Origin: Nocardioides speluncae
GTDB lineage: Bacteria; Actinomycetota; Actinomycetes; Propionibacteriales; Nocardioidaceae
Length of the DNA stretch: 64,000 bases
Direction of reading: 5' to 3'
Assembly: GCF_003121585.1 (NCBI RefSeq)
Contig: NZ_QEOO01000036.1
Coordinates: 310,001-374,000, forward strand
Shown: piece by piece, positions 1-11,468 of the stretch
Layout: each line of letters opens with the position of its first letter
Position numbering within the stretch: the stretch's first letter is position 1
The notes under the pieces: generated by a model
What the model saw: only the letters and a program-made list of their open reading frames with translations
Told to the model about the DNA's origin: nothing
Database searches by the model: none
Translations under genes and position numbers: made by a program

Positions 1-340
1 CCGGTCGCACCCGACCCGGAGCCCGCACCACACCCAGACCCCGGCGTCCGGCATCGACGGCAAGGTCGTGGTGCTGGTCGACGACGTACTGTTCTCCGGC
101 CGCACCATCCGGGCGGCACTCGACGCGGTCAACGACCTCGGCCGGCCTGCGGCCGTGCGCCTCGCCGTACTCGTGGACCGCGGGCACCGAGAGCTGCCGA
201 TCCGAGCCGACCACGTCGGCAAGAACCTACCCAGCGCACGCGCCGAGCGGGTCAGCGTGCTGCTCGACGAGATCGACGGCGTCGACGAGGTCCGGATCTC
301 CGATGCGCCCAAGTCTGCTGTGAAGGAGGGCGTCGCGTGA
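1..340 (+). CDS. pyrR: PyrR bifunctional pyr operon regulator / uracil phosphoribosyltransferase, 3' part only
   Basis: The reading frame is open from base 2, so this is the C-terminal part of a gene that begins before the window. It carries the PRPP-binding loop VLVDDVLFSGRTIRAAL, the signature of PyrR and related phosphoribosyltransferases, followed by the usual LAVLVDRGHRELPIRADHVGKN segment. PyrR binds pyr mRNA in a UMP-dependent way and in many bacteria also makes UMP from uracil and PRPP. Its stop codon overlaps the GTG of pyrB by 4 bases (GTGA), so the two are probably translationally coupled. The leader that PyrR would act on lies outside the window. Confidence 0.93.
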   Translation, partial: RSHPTRSPHHTQTPASGIDGKVVVLVDDVLFSGRTIRAALDAVNDLGRPAAVRLAVLVDRGHRELPIRADHVGKNLPSARAERVSVLLDEIDGVDEVRISDAPKSAVKEGVA

Positions 341-1272
341 GACGGCATCTGCTCTCGATCGACGACCTGACAGTCGATGACATCGACACCCTCTTCGACA
401 CCGCCGCCGAGATGCACGACGTCCAGAACCGGCAGGTCAAGAAGCTGCCGGCGCTGCGCGGGCGGACGGTGATCAACCTGTTCTTCGAGGACTCGACCCG
501 GACCCGGTCCAGCTTCGAGATCGCGGGGAAGTGGCTGTCGGCCGACGTCATCAACATCTCCGCGAAGGGCTCCAGCGCCAGCAAAGGCGAGAGCCTGCGC
601 GACACCGTGCTGACGGTCTGCGCGATGGGCGTGGATGGGCTGGTGATCCGGCACGGCGCGAGCGGCGCGGCCAAGCAGGTCAGCGAATGGGTCGACGCGG
701 TCGTGATCAACGCCGGCGACGGCATGCACGAGCACCCGACCCAGGCCCTTCTCGACGCCTACACCCTGCAGCGCAAGCTCGGCCCGTTGGAAGGCCGCCA
801 CGTCGTGATCGTCGGCGACCTGACCCACAGCCGGGTGTTCCGCAGCAACGTGCTCTCGCTGCGCAAGCTCGGTGCCTCGGTGACTGTCGTCGCGCCACCG
901 ACGCTGATGCCGAGCGGTATCGACGGCTGGTCCAAGGACGGCGGCTTCACGACGTCGTACGACCTGGACGCGGTGCTTCCGGACGCCGACGCAGTGATGA
1001 TGCTGCGGGTCCAGCGCGAGCGGATGTCGGGCGGCTACTTCCCGAGCGCACGGGAGTACACCGTCGGCTACGGCCTCACCCGCGACCGGCTCGCGCTCCT
1101 CAAGCCCGACGCACCGATCTGCCACCCCGGCCCGATGAACCGCGGCCTGGAGATCGCCGCCGACGCCGCCGACGCGGCCCAGTCGGTGGTGCTCGATCAG
1201 GTTTCCGCCGGCGTCGCGGTCCGGATGTCGGTGCTCTACCACCTGATGGCCGGAGAGGACTCTTCCGAGTGA
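337..1272 (+). CDS. pyrB: Aspartate carbamoyltransferase catalytic chain
   Basis: This 311-residue protein transfers the carbamoyl group from carbamoyl phosphate to aspartate, the first committed step of pyrimidine synthesis in the cytosol. The carbamoyl-phosphate loop STRTR is at residues 53-57, HPTQ at 133-136, and CHPGPMNRG lies near the C-terminus, all as expected for the family at its usual length. It starts at GTG inside the pyrR stop codon, and its own stop overlaps the GTG of pyrC. No pyrI regulatory chain is present, which is normal for actinobacteria. Confidence 0.97.
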   Translation: MRRHLLSIDDLTVDDIDTLFDTAAEMHDVQNRQVKKLPALRGRTVINLFFEDSTRTRSSFEIAGKWLSADVINISAKGSSASKGESLRDTVLTVCAMGVDGLVIRHGASGAAKQVSEWVDAVVINAGDGMHEHPTQALLDAYTLQRKLGPLEGRHVVIVGDLTHSRVFRSNVLSLRKLGASVTVVAPPTLMPSGIDGWSKDGGFTTSYDLDAVLPDADAVMMLRVQRERMSGGYFPSAREYTVGYGLTRDRLALLKPDAPICHPGPMNRGLEIAADAADAAQSVVLDQVSAGVAVRMSVLYHLMAGEDSSE

Positions 1273-2648
1273 CTGTGCTGACACAAACGGTGCCGAAGAC
1301 TGTGATCGTCAAGGGCGCCCTGCTGTACGGCGAGAAGCAGGCCGACCTGCTGGTCGAGGACGGGCTGATCCGAGAGGTCGGGGAGGTCTCCGCGCCGAAG
1401 GACGCGCAGGTGATCGACGCCGACGGGCTGGTCGCGCTGCCCGGCCTGGTCGACCTGCACACCCACCTGCGCGAGCCGGGTCGCGAGGACGCCGAGACCG
1501 TGCTCACCGGTTCCCGGGCGGCCGCCGTGGGCGGCTTCACCGCGGTGCTGGCGATGGCCAACACCAACCCGGTCACCGACACCGGCGAGGCCGCGGAGCG
1601 GGTCTGGGACCTCGGCCGGACGGCCGGCCTGGTCGACGTACACCCGGTCGGCGCGGTCACCCGCGGCCTGGCGGGGGAGGAGCTGGCCGAGCTCGGGCTG
1701 ATGGCCCGCTCCCGCGCCAAGGTGAGGGTCTTCTCCGACGACGGCAAGTGCGTCGGCAACGCCCGGGTGATGCGGCGCGCGCTGGAGTACATCCGCAGCT
1801 TCGGCGGCGTGATCAGCCAGCACGCCCAGGACCCCGACCTGGCCGGTGCAACGTCCTGCTGCCACGAGGGTGAGCTGTCCGGGCGGCTCGGCCTGCCCGG
1901 CTGGCCCGGCGTCGCCGAGGAGGTGATCGTCGCGCGCGACGTGATGCTGGCCCGCCACACCGGCTCCCGCGTGCACATCGCGCACGTGTCCACCGCCGGC
2001 TCGGTCGAGGTGCTCCGCTGGGCGAAGTCGCAGGGGATCGCGGTCACGGCCGAGGTCACCCCGCATCACCTGCTGCTGACCACCGACCTGCTGGCCGGCT
2101 ACGACCCGACGTACAAGGTCAACCCGCCGCTGCGTCCGGCTGAGGACGTCGAGGCGCTGCGTGCTGCGCTCGCCGACGGGACAATTGACGCGGTCGCCAC
2201 GGACCACGCGCCGCATGCCCGCCACGACAAGGAGCACGCGTTCGTGGACGCGGCGTTCGGGATGCTGGGGCTGGAGACCGCGCTGTCGGTGGTGTCGACG
2301 GTGATGGTCGAGAACGGTCCGATGTCGTGGATGGACGTGGCCCGGGTGATGTCGGCGAACCCGGCTCGGATCGCCGGGCTGGACGGCCAAGGGCGTGGTC
2401 TGGAGGCGGGGGAGCCGGCGAACCTGACCCTGGTTGACCCCACCGCGTCGGTGACCGTCGACCGCGCTGCCTCGGTCTCGCTGTCGCGCAACAATCCCTA
2501 CCACGGGCGGACGCTTACCGGCGCCGTCCGTGCCACGCTCCTTCGAGGAACGCCGACCGTCCTCGAAGGGACCCTGCATGAAGACGATCCTGATCACCGG
2601 AGCGACCAGCGGCATCGGCCGGGAGTCGGCCAAGCAGCTCGGAGCTGA
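1269..2648 (+). CDS. pyrC: Dihydroorotase with an abnormal, out-of-frame C-terminal tail
   Basis: Class I dihydroorotase cyclises carbamoyl aspartate to dihydroorotate. The metal ligands are visible: HTHLREPG near the N-terminus, SDDGKC, SQHAQD, HIAHVST and ATDHAPH. The GTG start overlaps the pyrB stop by 4 bases. The protein would be 459 residues against about 430 for relatives. Homology appears to end at LLRGTPTVLEG, after which about 25 residues are simply the first codons of the next gene read in another frame. The native stop has therefore been lost and the gene runs 71 bases into the SDR gene. The active site is complete, so the enzyme is probably functional. Confidence 0.95.
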   Translation: MTVLTQTVPKTVIVKGALLYGEKQADLLVEDGLIREVGEVSAPKDAQVIDADGLVALPGLVDLHTHLREPGREDAETVLTGSRAAAVGGFTAVLAMANTNPVTDTGEAAERVWDLGRTAGLVDVHPVGAVTRGLAGEELAELGLMARSRAKVRVFSDDGKCVGNARVMRRALEYIRSFGGVISQHAQDPDLAGATSCCHEGELSGRLGLPGWPGVAEEVIVARDVMLARHTGSRVHIAHVSTAGSVEVLRWAKSQGIAVTAEVTPHHLLLTTDLLAGYDPTYKVNPPLRPAEDVEALRAALADGTIDAVATDHAPHARHDKEHAFVDAAFGMLGLETALSVVSTVMVENGPMSWMDVARVMSANPARIAGLDGQGRGLEAGEPANLTLVDPTASVTVDRAASVSLSRNNPYHGRTLTGAVRATLLRGTPTVLEGTLHEDDPDHRSDQRHRPGVGQAARS

Positions 2649-3408
2649 CGGCCACCACCTGGTGCTGGTCGGCCGCAGCGAGTCCAAGCTCGCCGCGGTC
2701 GCCGAGGAGGTGCGCGCCGCCGGCGCCGGCCAGGTCGACACGCTGGTCGCCGATTTCGAGTCGCTGGACTCGATCCGCGCGCTCGCCGCCGAGGTGCGGG
2801 AGCGCTACGACCGGGTCGATGTGCTGGTCAACAACGCCGGCACGGTGTACGCCGACCGTACGCTGACCGGCGACGGCTTCGAGGCGACGTTCGCGGTCAA
2901 CCACCTCTCCGGCTTCCTGCTGACGGAGTCGCTGAAGGACGTGCTGGTCGCCAGCGCCCCGGCCCGGATCGTGAACACCGCCTCGGTCGGCCACTACGAC
3001 GGCACCATGGACTTCGACGACCTCGGCTACGAGAAGGGCTACTTCGTCATGCGGGCCTACACCCGCTCCAAGCTGGCGAACGTGCTCTACACCCGCAGCC
3101 TGGCGCGCGAGCTGGACGGCACCGGCGTCACCGTCAACGCCCTGCACCCCGGTGCCGTCGCGACCCGGATCTGGTCGCACGCCCCGTGGTACGCCCGCCC
3201 GGCCCTCGCCGTCGCGAAGCTCTTCATGCGTTCGCCGGCCAAGGGCGGCCAGACCATCACCTACCTCGCAGCCTCGCCCGAGGTCGACGGCAAGACCGGC
3301 CTCTACTTCGACAACAACAAGCCGAAGGAGCCGTCGAAGCTCGCCCAGGACGACGCCGTCGGCGAGCGGCTCCGCGCCGAGAGCGCTCGCCTGGTCGGGC
3401 TTGGCTGA
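2578..3408 (+). CDS. Short-chain dehydrogenase/reductase, retinol-dehydrogenase-like
   Basis: This 276-residue SDR has the Rossmann motif TGATSGIG at residues 8-15, NNAG near residue 90, a catalytic Ser in NTASVGH, and YTRSK as the YxxxK active site. The substrate is unknown; the layout resembles retinol-dehydrogenase/WWOX-like SDRs that act on lipophilic alcohols. ATG at 2578 is chosen because the protein then begins MKTILITGATSGIG, the normal N-terminus; an earlier in-frame GTG at 2530 would only add pyrC-derived sequence. It is nested in the pyrC tail and has no obvious role in pyrimidine synthesis, so it looks inserted into the operon. Confidence 0.9.
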   Translation: MKTILITGATSGIGRESAKQLGADGHHLVLVGRSESKLAAVAEEVRAAGAGQVDTLVADFESLDSIRALAAEVRERYDRVDVLVNNAGTVYADRTLTGDGFEATFAVNHLSGFLLTESLKDVLVASAPARIVNTASVGHYDGTMDFDDLGYEKGYFVMRAYTRSKLANVLYTRSLARELDGTGVTVNALHPGAVATRIWSHAPWYARPALAVAKLFMRSPAKGGQTITYLAASPEVDGKTGLYFDNNKPKEPSKLAQDDAVGERLRAESARLVGLG

Positions 3409-3447
3409 CTTAGGATTGCTGACGCATCATCCGAACTCGCAGGAGAA

Positions 3448-3646
3448 ATGCGTATGGCTAGACAAGATCCTGACTCGCAATCAGTTAAGCGCCCTAGCTG
3501 GATAGGTGAGTTGATTGCCGCCGCGGAGGAGTACGGCGGACCGCGCGGCGTGGCCCTGGACGCTTCGATCAGGAAGGCCGGACCGGTGGCTTCCTGACTT
3601 CAGCGACTGGACGTTCGACTTGCTCGACGGTGGCGAGGTCACGTGA
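3448..3646 (+). pseudogene. Probable VapB-type antitoxin, broken by a frameshift
   Basis: An ATG at 3448 (a second ATG follows at 3454), behind a GGAG-like site, opens a frame with the helical segment WIGELIAAAEEYGG, but this stops at 3597. A second frame, shifted by one base, continues as DRWLPDFSDWTFDLLDGGEVT and ends at 3646. Its stop overlaps the GTG of the PIN-domain gene in the GTGA arrangement typical of antitoxin-toxin pairs. Joining the two frames between about 3570 and 3585 gives a plausible antitoxin of about 65 residues with an acidic, tryptophan-rich toxin-binding tail. The assignment rests on position and tail composition; no DNA-binding motif is recognised with confidence. Confidence 0.55.
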
Positions 3647-4065
3647 TCATCCTTGACACCGGAGTGGTCACTGAGTTGATGAAGGCCGAAGAGGCAGCGC
3701 CCGAGGTGGCTTCCTGGTTACGCAACCTGACGGAGCCGCCGCTGACGACGATCATCACGCGTGCCGAGGTCTTAGCCGGAGTCGCAGCGCTGCCTGCAGG
3801 TCGTCGACGCGACCGACTGCGTGCCCGAGCCGAGGCGGCGTTCGATCTGCTCGGAGCCTGCCTGCCACTGGATATCGCGGCCACGGACATCTACGGCGAG
3901 ATAGTTGCGACGCACCGCCAAACCGGAAGGTCCTTCCACGAACTCAACGGACTGGTCGCGGCCATCGCACTCCAAGCCGGTGCGCCGCTCGCCACCCGTA
4001 ACATTCCGGCCTTCGAAGGTCTCGGGATCGAGCTCGTCAATCCCTGGGAAGCGGCGGCCGGCTGA
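3643..4065 (+). CDS. vapC: PIN-domain VapC-like toxin, possibly inactive
   Basis: This 140-residue PIN-domain protein is of the length and pattern of VapC ribonuclease toxins: MIILDTG with Asp5, ITRAEVLAG with the conserved Glu, and the ending ATRNIPAFEGLGIELVNPW. In the family, the helix before AAIA normally carries a metal-binding Asp (xxDAxIAAIA), but here it reads ELNGLVAAIA. The later Asp of TRNxxDF is Ala. Two of four expected acidic ligands are therefore missing. With the upstream antitoxin frameshifted, this looks like a decaying toxin-antitoxin module. GTG at 3643 is chosen because it overlaps the antitoxin stop. Confidence 0.85.
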   Translation: MIILDTGVVTELMKAEEAAPEVASWLRNLTEPPLTTIITRAEVLAGVAALPAGRRRDRLRARAEAAFDLLGACLPLDIAATDIYGEIVATHRQTGRSFHELNGLVAAIALQAGAPLATRNIPAFEGLGIELVNPWEAAAG

Positions 4066-4129
4066 TAAGGTCTGGGCAGTTCGACATCCTTTAACGATCC
4101 GTCCTGTGAGGCGGAGAAGGAGGTTCGGC

Positions 4130-5268
4130 GTGCTGCCGCATGCCCCTAGTTCGACGCCCGCGTTGCTGGTCCTCGAGGACGGCCGGGTGTTCCGCGGCGA
4201 TTCCTACGGCGCCGGAGGTGAGACCTTCGGTGAGGCCGTGTTCAACACTGGGATGACCGGCTACCAGGAGACGCTCACTGATCCGTCGTACCACCGCCAG
4301 GTCGTGGTGATGACCGCCCCCCACATCGGCAACACCGGTGTCAACGACGAGGACCCGGAGTCCAGCAGGATCTGGGTGGCCGGGTACGTCGTGCGCGATC
4401 CCGCCCGGGTCCCCTCCAACTGGCGCTCCCGCCGCACCCTCGACGACGAGCTCCGCGACCAGGGCGTCGTCGGCATCTCCGGCATCGACACCCGCGCGCT
4501 GACCCGGCACCTCCGCGAGCGCGGCGCGATGCGGGTCGGCATCTCCTCCACCGAGACCGACTCCGACGCGCTGCTGGCGCGGGTCCGGGAGTCGGCGCCG
4601 ATGGCCGGGGCCGAGCTGTCCGGCGAGGTCTCGACGACCGACACCTACGTCGTGCCCGCGGTCGGCGAGAAGCGGTTCACCGTGGCCGCGCTCGACCTCG
4701 GCATCAAGACGATGACCCCGGCCCGGATGGCCGAGCGTGGCATCGAGGTGCACGTGCTGCCGGCCACCGCCTCCCTCGAGGAGGTTCTCGCGGTCCAGCC
4801 GGACGGGCTCTTCTACTCCAACGGCCCCGGCGACCCGGCCGCGACGACCGGCCAGGTCGAGCTGCTGCAGGGCGCTTTGGGGCGGGGGCTGCCGTACTTC
4901 GGGATCTGCTTCGGCAACCAGCTCTTCGGCCGCGCGCTCGGCTTCGGCACCTACAAGCTGAAGTACGGCCACCGCGGCATCAACCAGCCGGTCATCGACC
5001 GCACCACGGGCAAGGTCGAGGTGACCGCGCACAACCACGGGTTTGCCGTGGACGCTCCGCTCGACGCGCCCACGCAGACGCCGTACGGCGTGGCCACGGT
5101 CTCCCACGTCTGCCTCAACGACGACGTGGTGGAGGGCCTAGAGCTGCGCGACGCGGACGGCGTACTCAAGAGCTTCTCGGTGCAGTACCACCCGGAGGCC
5201 GCCGCCGGTCCGCACGATGCGGCGTACCTCTTCGACAGATTCGTCGAGCTGATGGAGGGTGGCGCCTG

Positions 5269-5269
<1 letters not shown>
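4130..5269 (+). CDS. carA: Carbamoyl-phosphate synthase small (glutaminase) subunit
   Basis: The 379-residue small subunit releases ammonia from glutamine for CarB. The N-terminal CPSase domain includes EAVFNTGMTGYQET. The C-terminal class I glutamine amidotransferase has its nucleophile in FGICFGNQL (Cys at about residue 260) and the His/Glu pair in QYHPEA (about 354 and 356). GTG at 4130 is chosen because AGAAGGAGG lies just upstream at 4115-4123; the longer frame upstream has no ribosome-binding site and overlaps vapC. Its TGA shares one base with the ATG of carB. Confidence 0.97.
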
Positions 5270-8579
<3,310 letters not shown>

Positions 8580-8583
<4 letters not shown>

Positions 8584-9623
8584 CGGCGTACCGGCTGCTG
8601 TTCGACAAGGTGCTCACGCGCACCGACCCCGAGCAGGCCCACCACGTCGCCTTCCGCGCCATCCGTACCGCGCGGCCGGTCTTGAGCCGGCAGCGCGGGG
8701 TGGGGGAGGCGGTCGAGGCACTGGGCCTGACCTTCCCGAACGTGCTAGGGCTGGCGGCCGGCTTCGACAAGAACGCCGTCGGCATCGACGCGCTCGCGGC
8801 ACTCGGATTCGGGCACATCGAGATCGGCACGGTCACCGGCGAGCCACAGCCCGGCAACCCGAAGCCGCGGCTGTTCCGGCTGCCGGCCGACCGAGCCGTG
8901 GTCAACCGGATGGGCTTCAACAACGACGGCGCCGAGGTGGTCGCGCGCCGGCTGGCGGCTCGAGAGCGCAAGGCCGACTCGCGGATCGTCCTCGGAGTCA
9001 ACATCGGCAAGACCAAGGCCGTCCCGGAGGACGCGGCCGTCGCCGACTACGAGAAGTCGACCGGCCTGCTCGCGCCGTACGCCGACTACCTGGTCGTCAA
9101 CGTCAGCTCACCCAACACGCCTGGGCTGCGCGATCTGCAGGCGGTGGAGAAGCTGGAGCCGCTGCTGCGGGCGGTACGCCGCAGGGCCGACGAGGTCACC
9201 GACGAGCGTCGAGTGCCGCTGCTGGTCAAGATCGCCCCCGACCTGAGCGACGAGGACGTGCTCGCGGTCGCCGACCTGGCCGGTGCGGTCGGGCTCGACG
9301 GGATCATCGCCACCAACACCACGATCAGCCGCGACGGCCTGGCCACGGCGCCCGCCAAGGTCGAGAAGATCGGCGCCGGTGGGCTGTCCGGGCAGCCGCT
9401 GACCGCCCGTTCCCTCGACGTGATGAGGCTGCTCCGCGGGCGGGTGGCAGCCGACCTGACCCTAATCGGCGTCGGCGGCATCACCACGGTCGACGACGCG
9501 GTCGCCCGGCTGGACGCGGGCGCGGACCTGCTCCAGGGCTACACCGCGTTCATCTACGAAGGACTGCTTTGGCCGCGCCGGATCGTCACCGGCGTCGCCG
9601 AGCGGCGCGCGCAACCGGGCTAG
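8580..9623 (+). CDS. pyrD: Dihydroorotate dehydrogenase, class 2 (quinone-linked)
   Basis: This 347-residue flavoprotein oxidises dihydroorotate to orotate and passes electrons to the quinone pool. Class 2 hallmarks are present: an N-terminal helical extension for membrane association, AAGFDKNA, GTVTGEPQPGNPKPRLFRLP, NRMGFNN, and NVSSPNTPGLR with the catalytic Ser of class 2. The GTG start overlaps the carB stop. This is the enzyme expected for an aerobic actinobacterium, so the PyrK and class 1B-like genes that follow look redundant for the pathway. Confidence 0.96.
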
Positions 9624-10483
9624 TGGTCACTCCAGTGAGCGAGACGCGCGGCCCCGTTCACATCACCGGCGAGGTGCTGTCGGCGCGCCGGGTCGGCGGC
9701 TATCGCCACCTCACGCTGGCGGCACCGGGCCTGCCCGAGCGGTTCCGCCCGGGCAACTTCGTGGCGGTCTCGGTGGGGGAGACCCGGCTGTCGCGGCGCG
9801 CCTTCTGGATCCACCGGGCCAGGCCCACCGGCGGGTACGGCGCCACCGTCGACCTGGTCGTCGCCGAGACCGGCTTCGGCGGCCGATGGCTGGCCACCCG
9901 CACCCAGGGTGCCCCGGTCGAGCTGACCGGACCGCTCGGGCGGCCGTTCGCGCTGCCGAAGGAGCCGGTGAGCTGCGTCCTGGTCGGCGAGGGGTACGCC
10001 GCCGCCACGCTGTTCCCGCTGGCCGAGCGGCTGCGCGAGCGCGGCTGCGTGGTCACCATGCTGCTGGCCGCGCCGGACGAGTCACACCTGCTGTCGGCGC
10101 TGGACGCACGCCGTACCGCCCGCTCGGTCCTGGTCGTCACCGAGGACGGCTCGGTCGGCCGGAGCGGTGCGGTCCGGGACGTGATCGGTGATGTGCTCAC
10201 CCGCGCCGCCGCCGAGGTCGTGTACGCCGCCGGCCCGGCCCGCACCCTGCACGACGTCGCCGCGGCCGCGGAGCTGCACGGTGCCTGGAGTCAGACCGCA
10301 CTGGAGCGGCCGCTGACCTGTGCGACCGGTCTGTGTCACGGCTGCCCGGTCCCGGTGCTCGGCGAGCACGGCGCCGCGCGCCTGGCACGAGCCTGCTACG
10401 ACGGACCGGTGTTCCGCGGCGACCGGGTCCGGTGGGCCGACCTCGCCGCATGGGACTCTGGACATTCTGAGGCCGCCGGATGA
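9623..10483 (+). CDS. pyrK: PyrK-like electron transfer subunit (FAD / 2Fe-2S)
   Basis: The protein resembles the electron transfer subunit of class 1B dihydroorotate dehydrogenases: an N-terminal FAD-binding barrel (FRPGNFVAVSV, then SRRAFWIHRA in place of the usual RRP[FY]S), an NAD-binding fold, and a C-terminal cluster with CATGLCHGCPVPV plus a later Cys in ARACYDGPVF, which could ligate a 2Fe-2S centre. The GTG at 9623 overlaps the pyrD TAG by one base; a second GTG at 9635 is an alternative start. It overlaps the next gene by four bases (ATGA), pointing to a stoichiometric complex with that protein. Confidence 0.88.
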   Translation: MVTPVSETRGPVHITGEVLSARRVGGYRHLTLAAPGLPERFRPGNFVAVSVGETRLSRRAFWIHRARPTGGYGATVDLVVAETGFGGRWLATRTQGAPVELTGPLGRPFALPKEPVSCVLVGEGYAAATLFPLAERLRERGCVVTMLLAAPDESHLLSALDARRTARSVLVVTEDGSVGRSGAVRDVIGDVLTRAAAEVVYAAGPARTLHDVAAAAELHGAWSQTALERPLTCATGLCHGCPVPVLGEHGAARLARACYDGPVFRGDRVRWADLAAWDSGHSEAAG

Positions 10484-11310
10484 CCACCAGGATCGGGGAG
10501 ACCGAGCTGGCCGGACCGGTGCTGGTCGCGGCCGGCTGCGGCGGCAGCGGACCAGAGCTCGCGCCGTTCGCCGACCTGTCCACGCTCGGCGGGTTCGTCA
10601 CTCGCTCGATCACACTCGACCCGCGGCCGGGCGGGCCCACGCCGCGGCTGGTCGAGTCTCCGGCCGGTCTGATCGCGGCGACCGGGCTGCCGAACCCGGG
10701 CGCCGACCAGTTCCTGGCCACCGAGCTGCCCTGGCTGCTGCAGCGCCGGGTCCGGGTCTTCGCCTCGATCGCGGGCACCACGTTCGCGGAGTACGCCCAG
10801 CTGGCCCGCCGCCTCACCGAGTCCCCGGGCCTGACCGGCATCGAGGTCAACCTGTCCGCACCCGATGCCGCCGCACTCGGGCTGGTCGACACCCAGGACC
10901 CGTTCCAGGCGGCCGGCCTGGTCGCGGCCTGCCGTCGCGAGCTGCCCCGCGGCCTACTCCTGCTGGTGAAGCTGCGGCCGGACCCCGGCCATGTCGTCGA
11001 GGCCGCCCGGACCGCCGCCGACGCCGGCGCGGATGCCGTCGTGCTCGGCAACGCCGTCCCCGCCGCGATGCCGGACGGCCGCCCGGCCGGCCTCGGCGGC
11101 CCGGCGATCGGCCCGATCGCGCTGCGCTGCGTGGCCGACGTGCACGCCGCGCTGCCCGACCTCCCGCTGATCGGCTGCGGCGGGATCAGCACCCCCGACG
11201 ACGCCCGAGCCTTCCTCGCTGCCGGTGCCACCGCCGTACAGGTCGGCACCGCGCTGCTCCACGACCCGACCACCGCCGCGCGGATCGCGGCGAATCTAGG
11301 AGGGTGTTGA
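10480..11310 (+). CDS. Dihydroorotate dehydrogenase class 1B-like protein lacking the catalytic cysteine
   Basis: This 276-residue TIM-barrel protein is clearly related to PyrDB (TRSITLDPRPGGPTPRLVESPAGLIAATGLPNPG early, GGPAIGPIALR and IGCGGISTPDDARAFLAAGATAVQVGT late). The loop that carries the class 1B catalytic Cys (NxSCPN) reads NLSAPD, and the usual flavin-contacting TK before the LEPR-like segment is TR. It is therefore doubtful that it oxidises dihydroorotate by the normal mechanism. It overlaps pyrK by four bases, so the pair probably forms a complex. A role as an alternative flavin reductase or regulator is only inference. Its stop lies inside a long inverted repeat. Confidence 0.85.
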   Translation: MTTRIGETELAGPVLVAAGCGGSGPELAPFADLSTLGGFVTRSITLDPRPGGPTPRLVESPAGLIAATGLPNPGADQFLATELPWLLQRRVRVFASIAGTTFAEYAQLARRLTESPGLTGIEVNLSAPDAAALGLVDTQDPFQAAGLVAACRRELPRGLLLLVKLRPDPGHVVEAARTAADAGADAVVLGNAVPAAMPDGRPAGLGGPAIGPIALRCVADVHAALPDLPLIGCGGISTPDDARAFLAAGATAVQVGTALLHDPTTAARIAANLGGC

Positions 11311-11456
11311 AGGATGCGACCTGCTGCGCGACCCCCGGCACGCACGCTGGCTGCGTTGTCGTCGGTCGACAGGCCACCGGCCTGCCTGCCTCCTCCGCCT
11401 TGCCAGCGCACGCACCGGAGGCCGCTCGCGACGGCCGCATCCTTCAACACCCTCCA
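11299..11456. repeat. Long inverted repeat (MITE-like or structured intergenic element)
   Basis: A perfect 20-bp inverted repeat, GGAGGGTGTTGAAGGATGCG at 11299-11318 and its complement at 11437-11456, bounds a 158-bp segment. The complementarity continues imperfectly inward: CCGGCACGCACGCTGGC faces GCCAGCGCACGCACCGG. The middle contains the smaller palindrome CAGGCCACCGGCCTG. The left arm contains the stop codon of the PyrDB-like gene and the right arm ends just before the AGGAGGA ribosome-binding site of pyrF. It could be a miniature non-autonomous element or an RNA structure affecting pyrF expression. No flanking target duplication is evident. Confidence 0.7.
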
Positions 11457-11468
11457 GGAGGACCAGGA

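Noticed and set aside
3152..3505. ORF overlapping the 3' end of the SDR gene
   Set aside because: It is mostly an out-of-frame reading of the SDR gene and has Arg/Ser/Pro-rich shadow composition.
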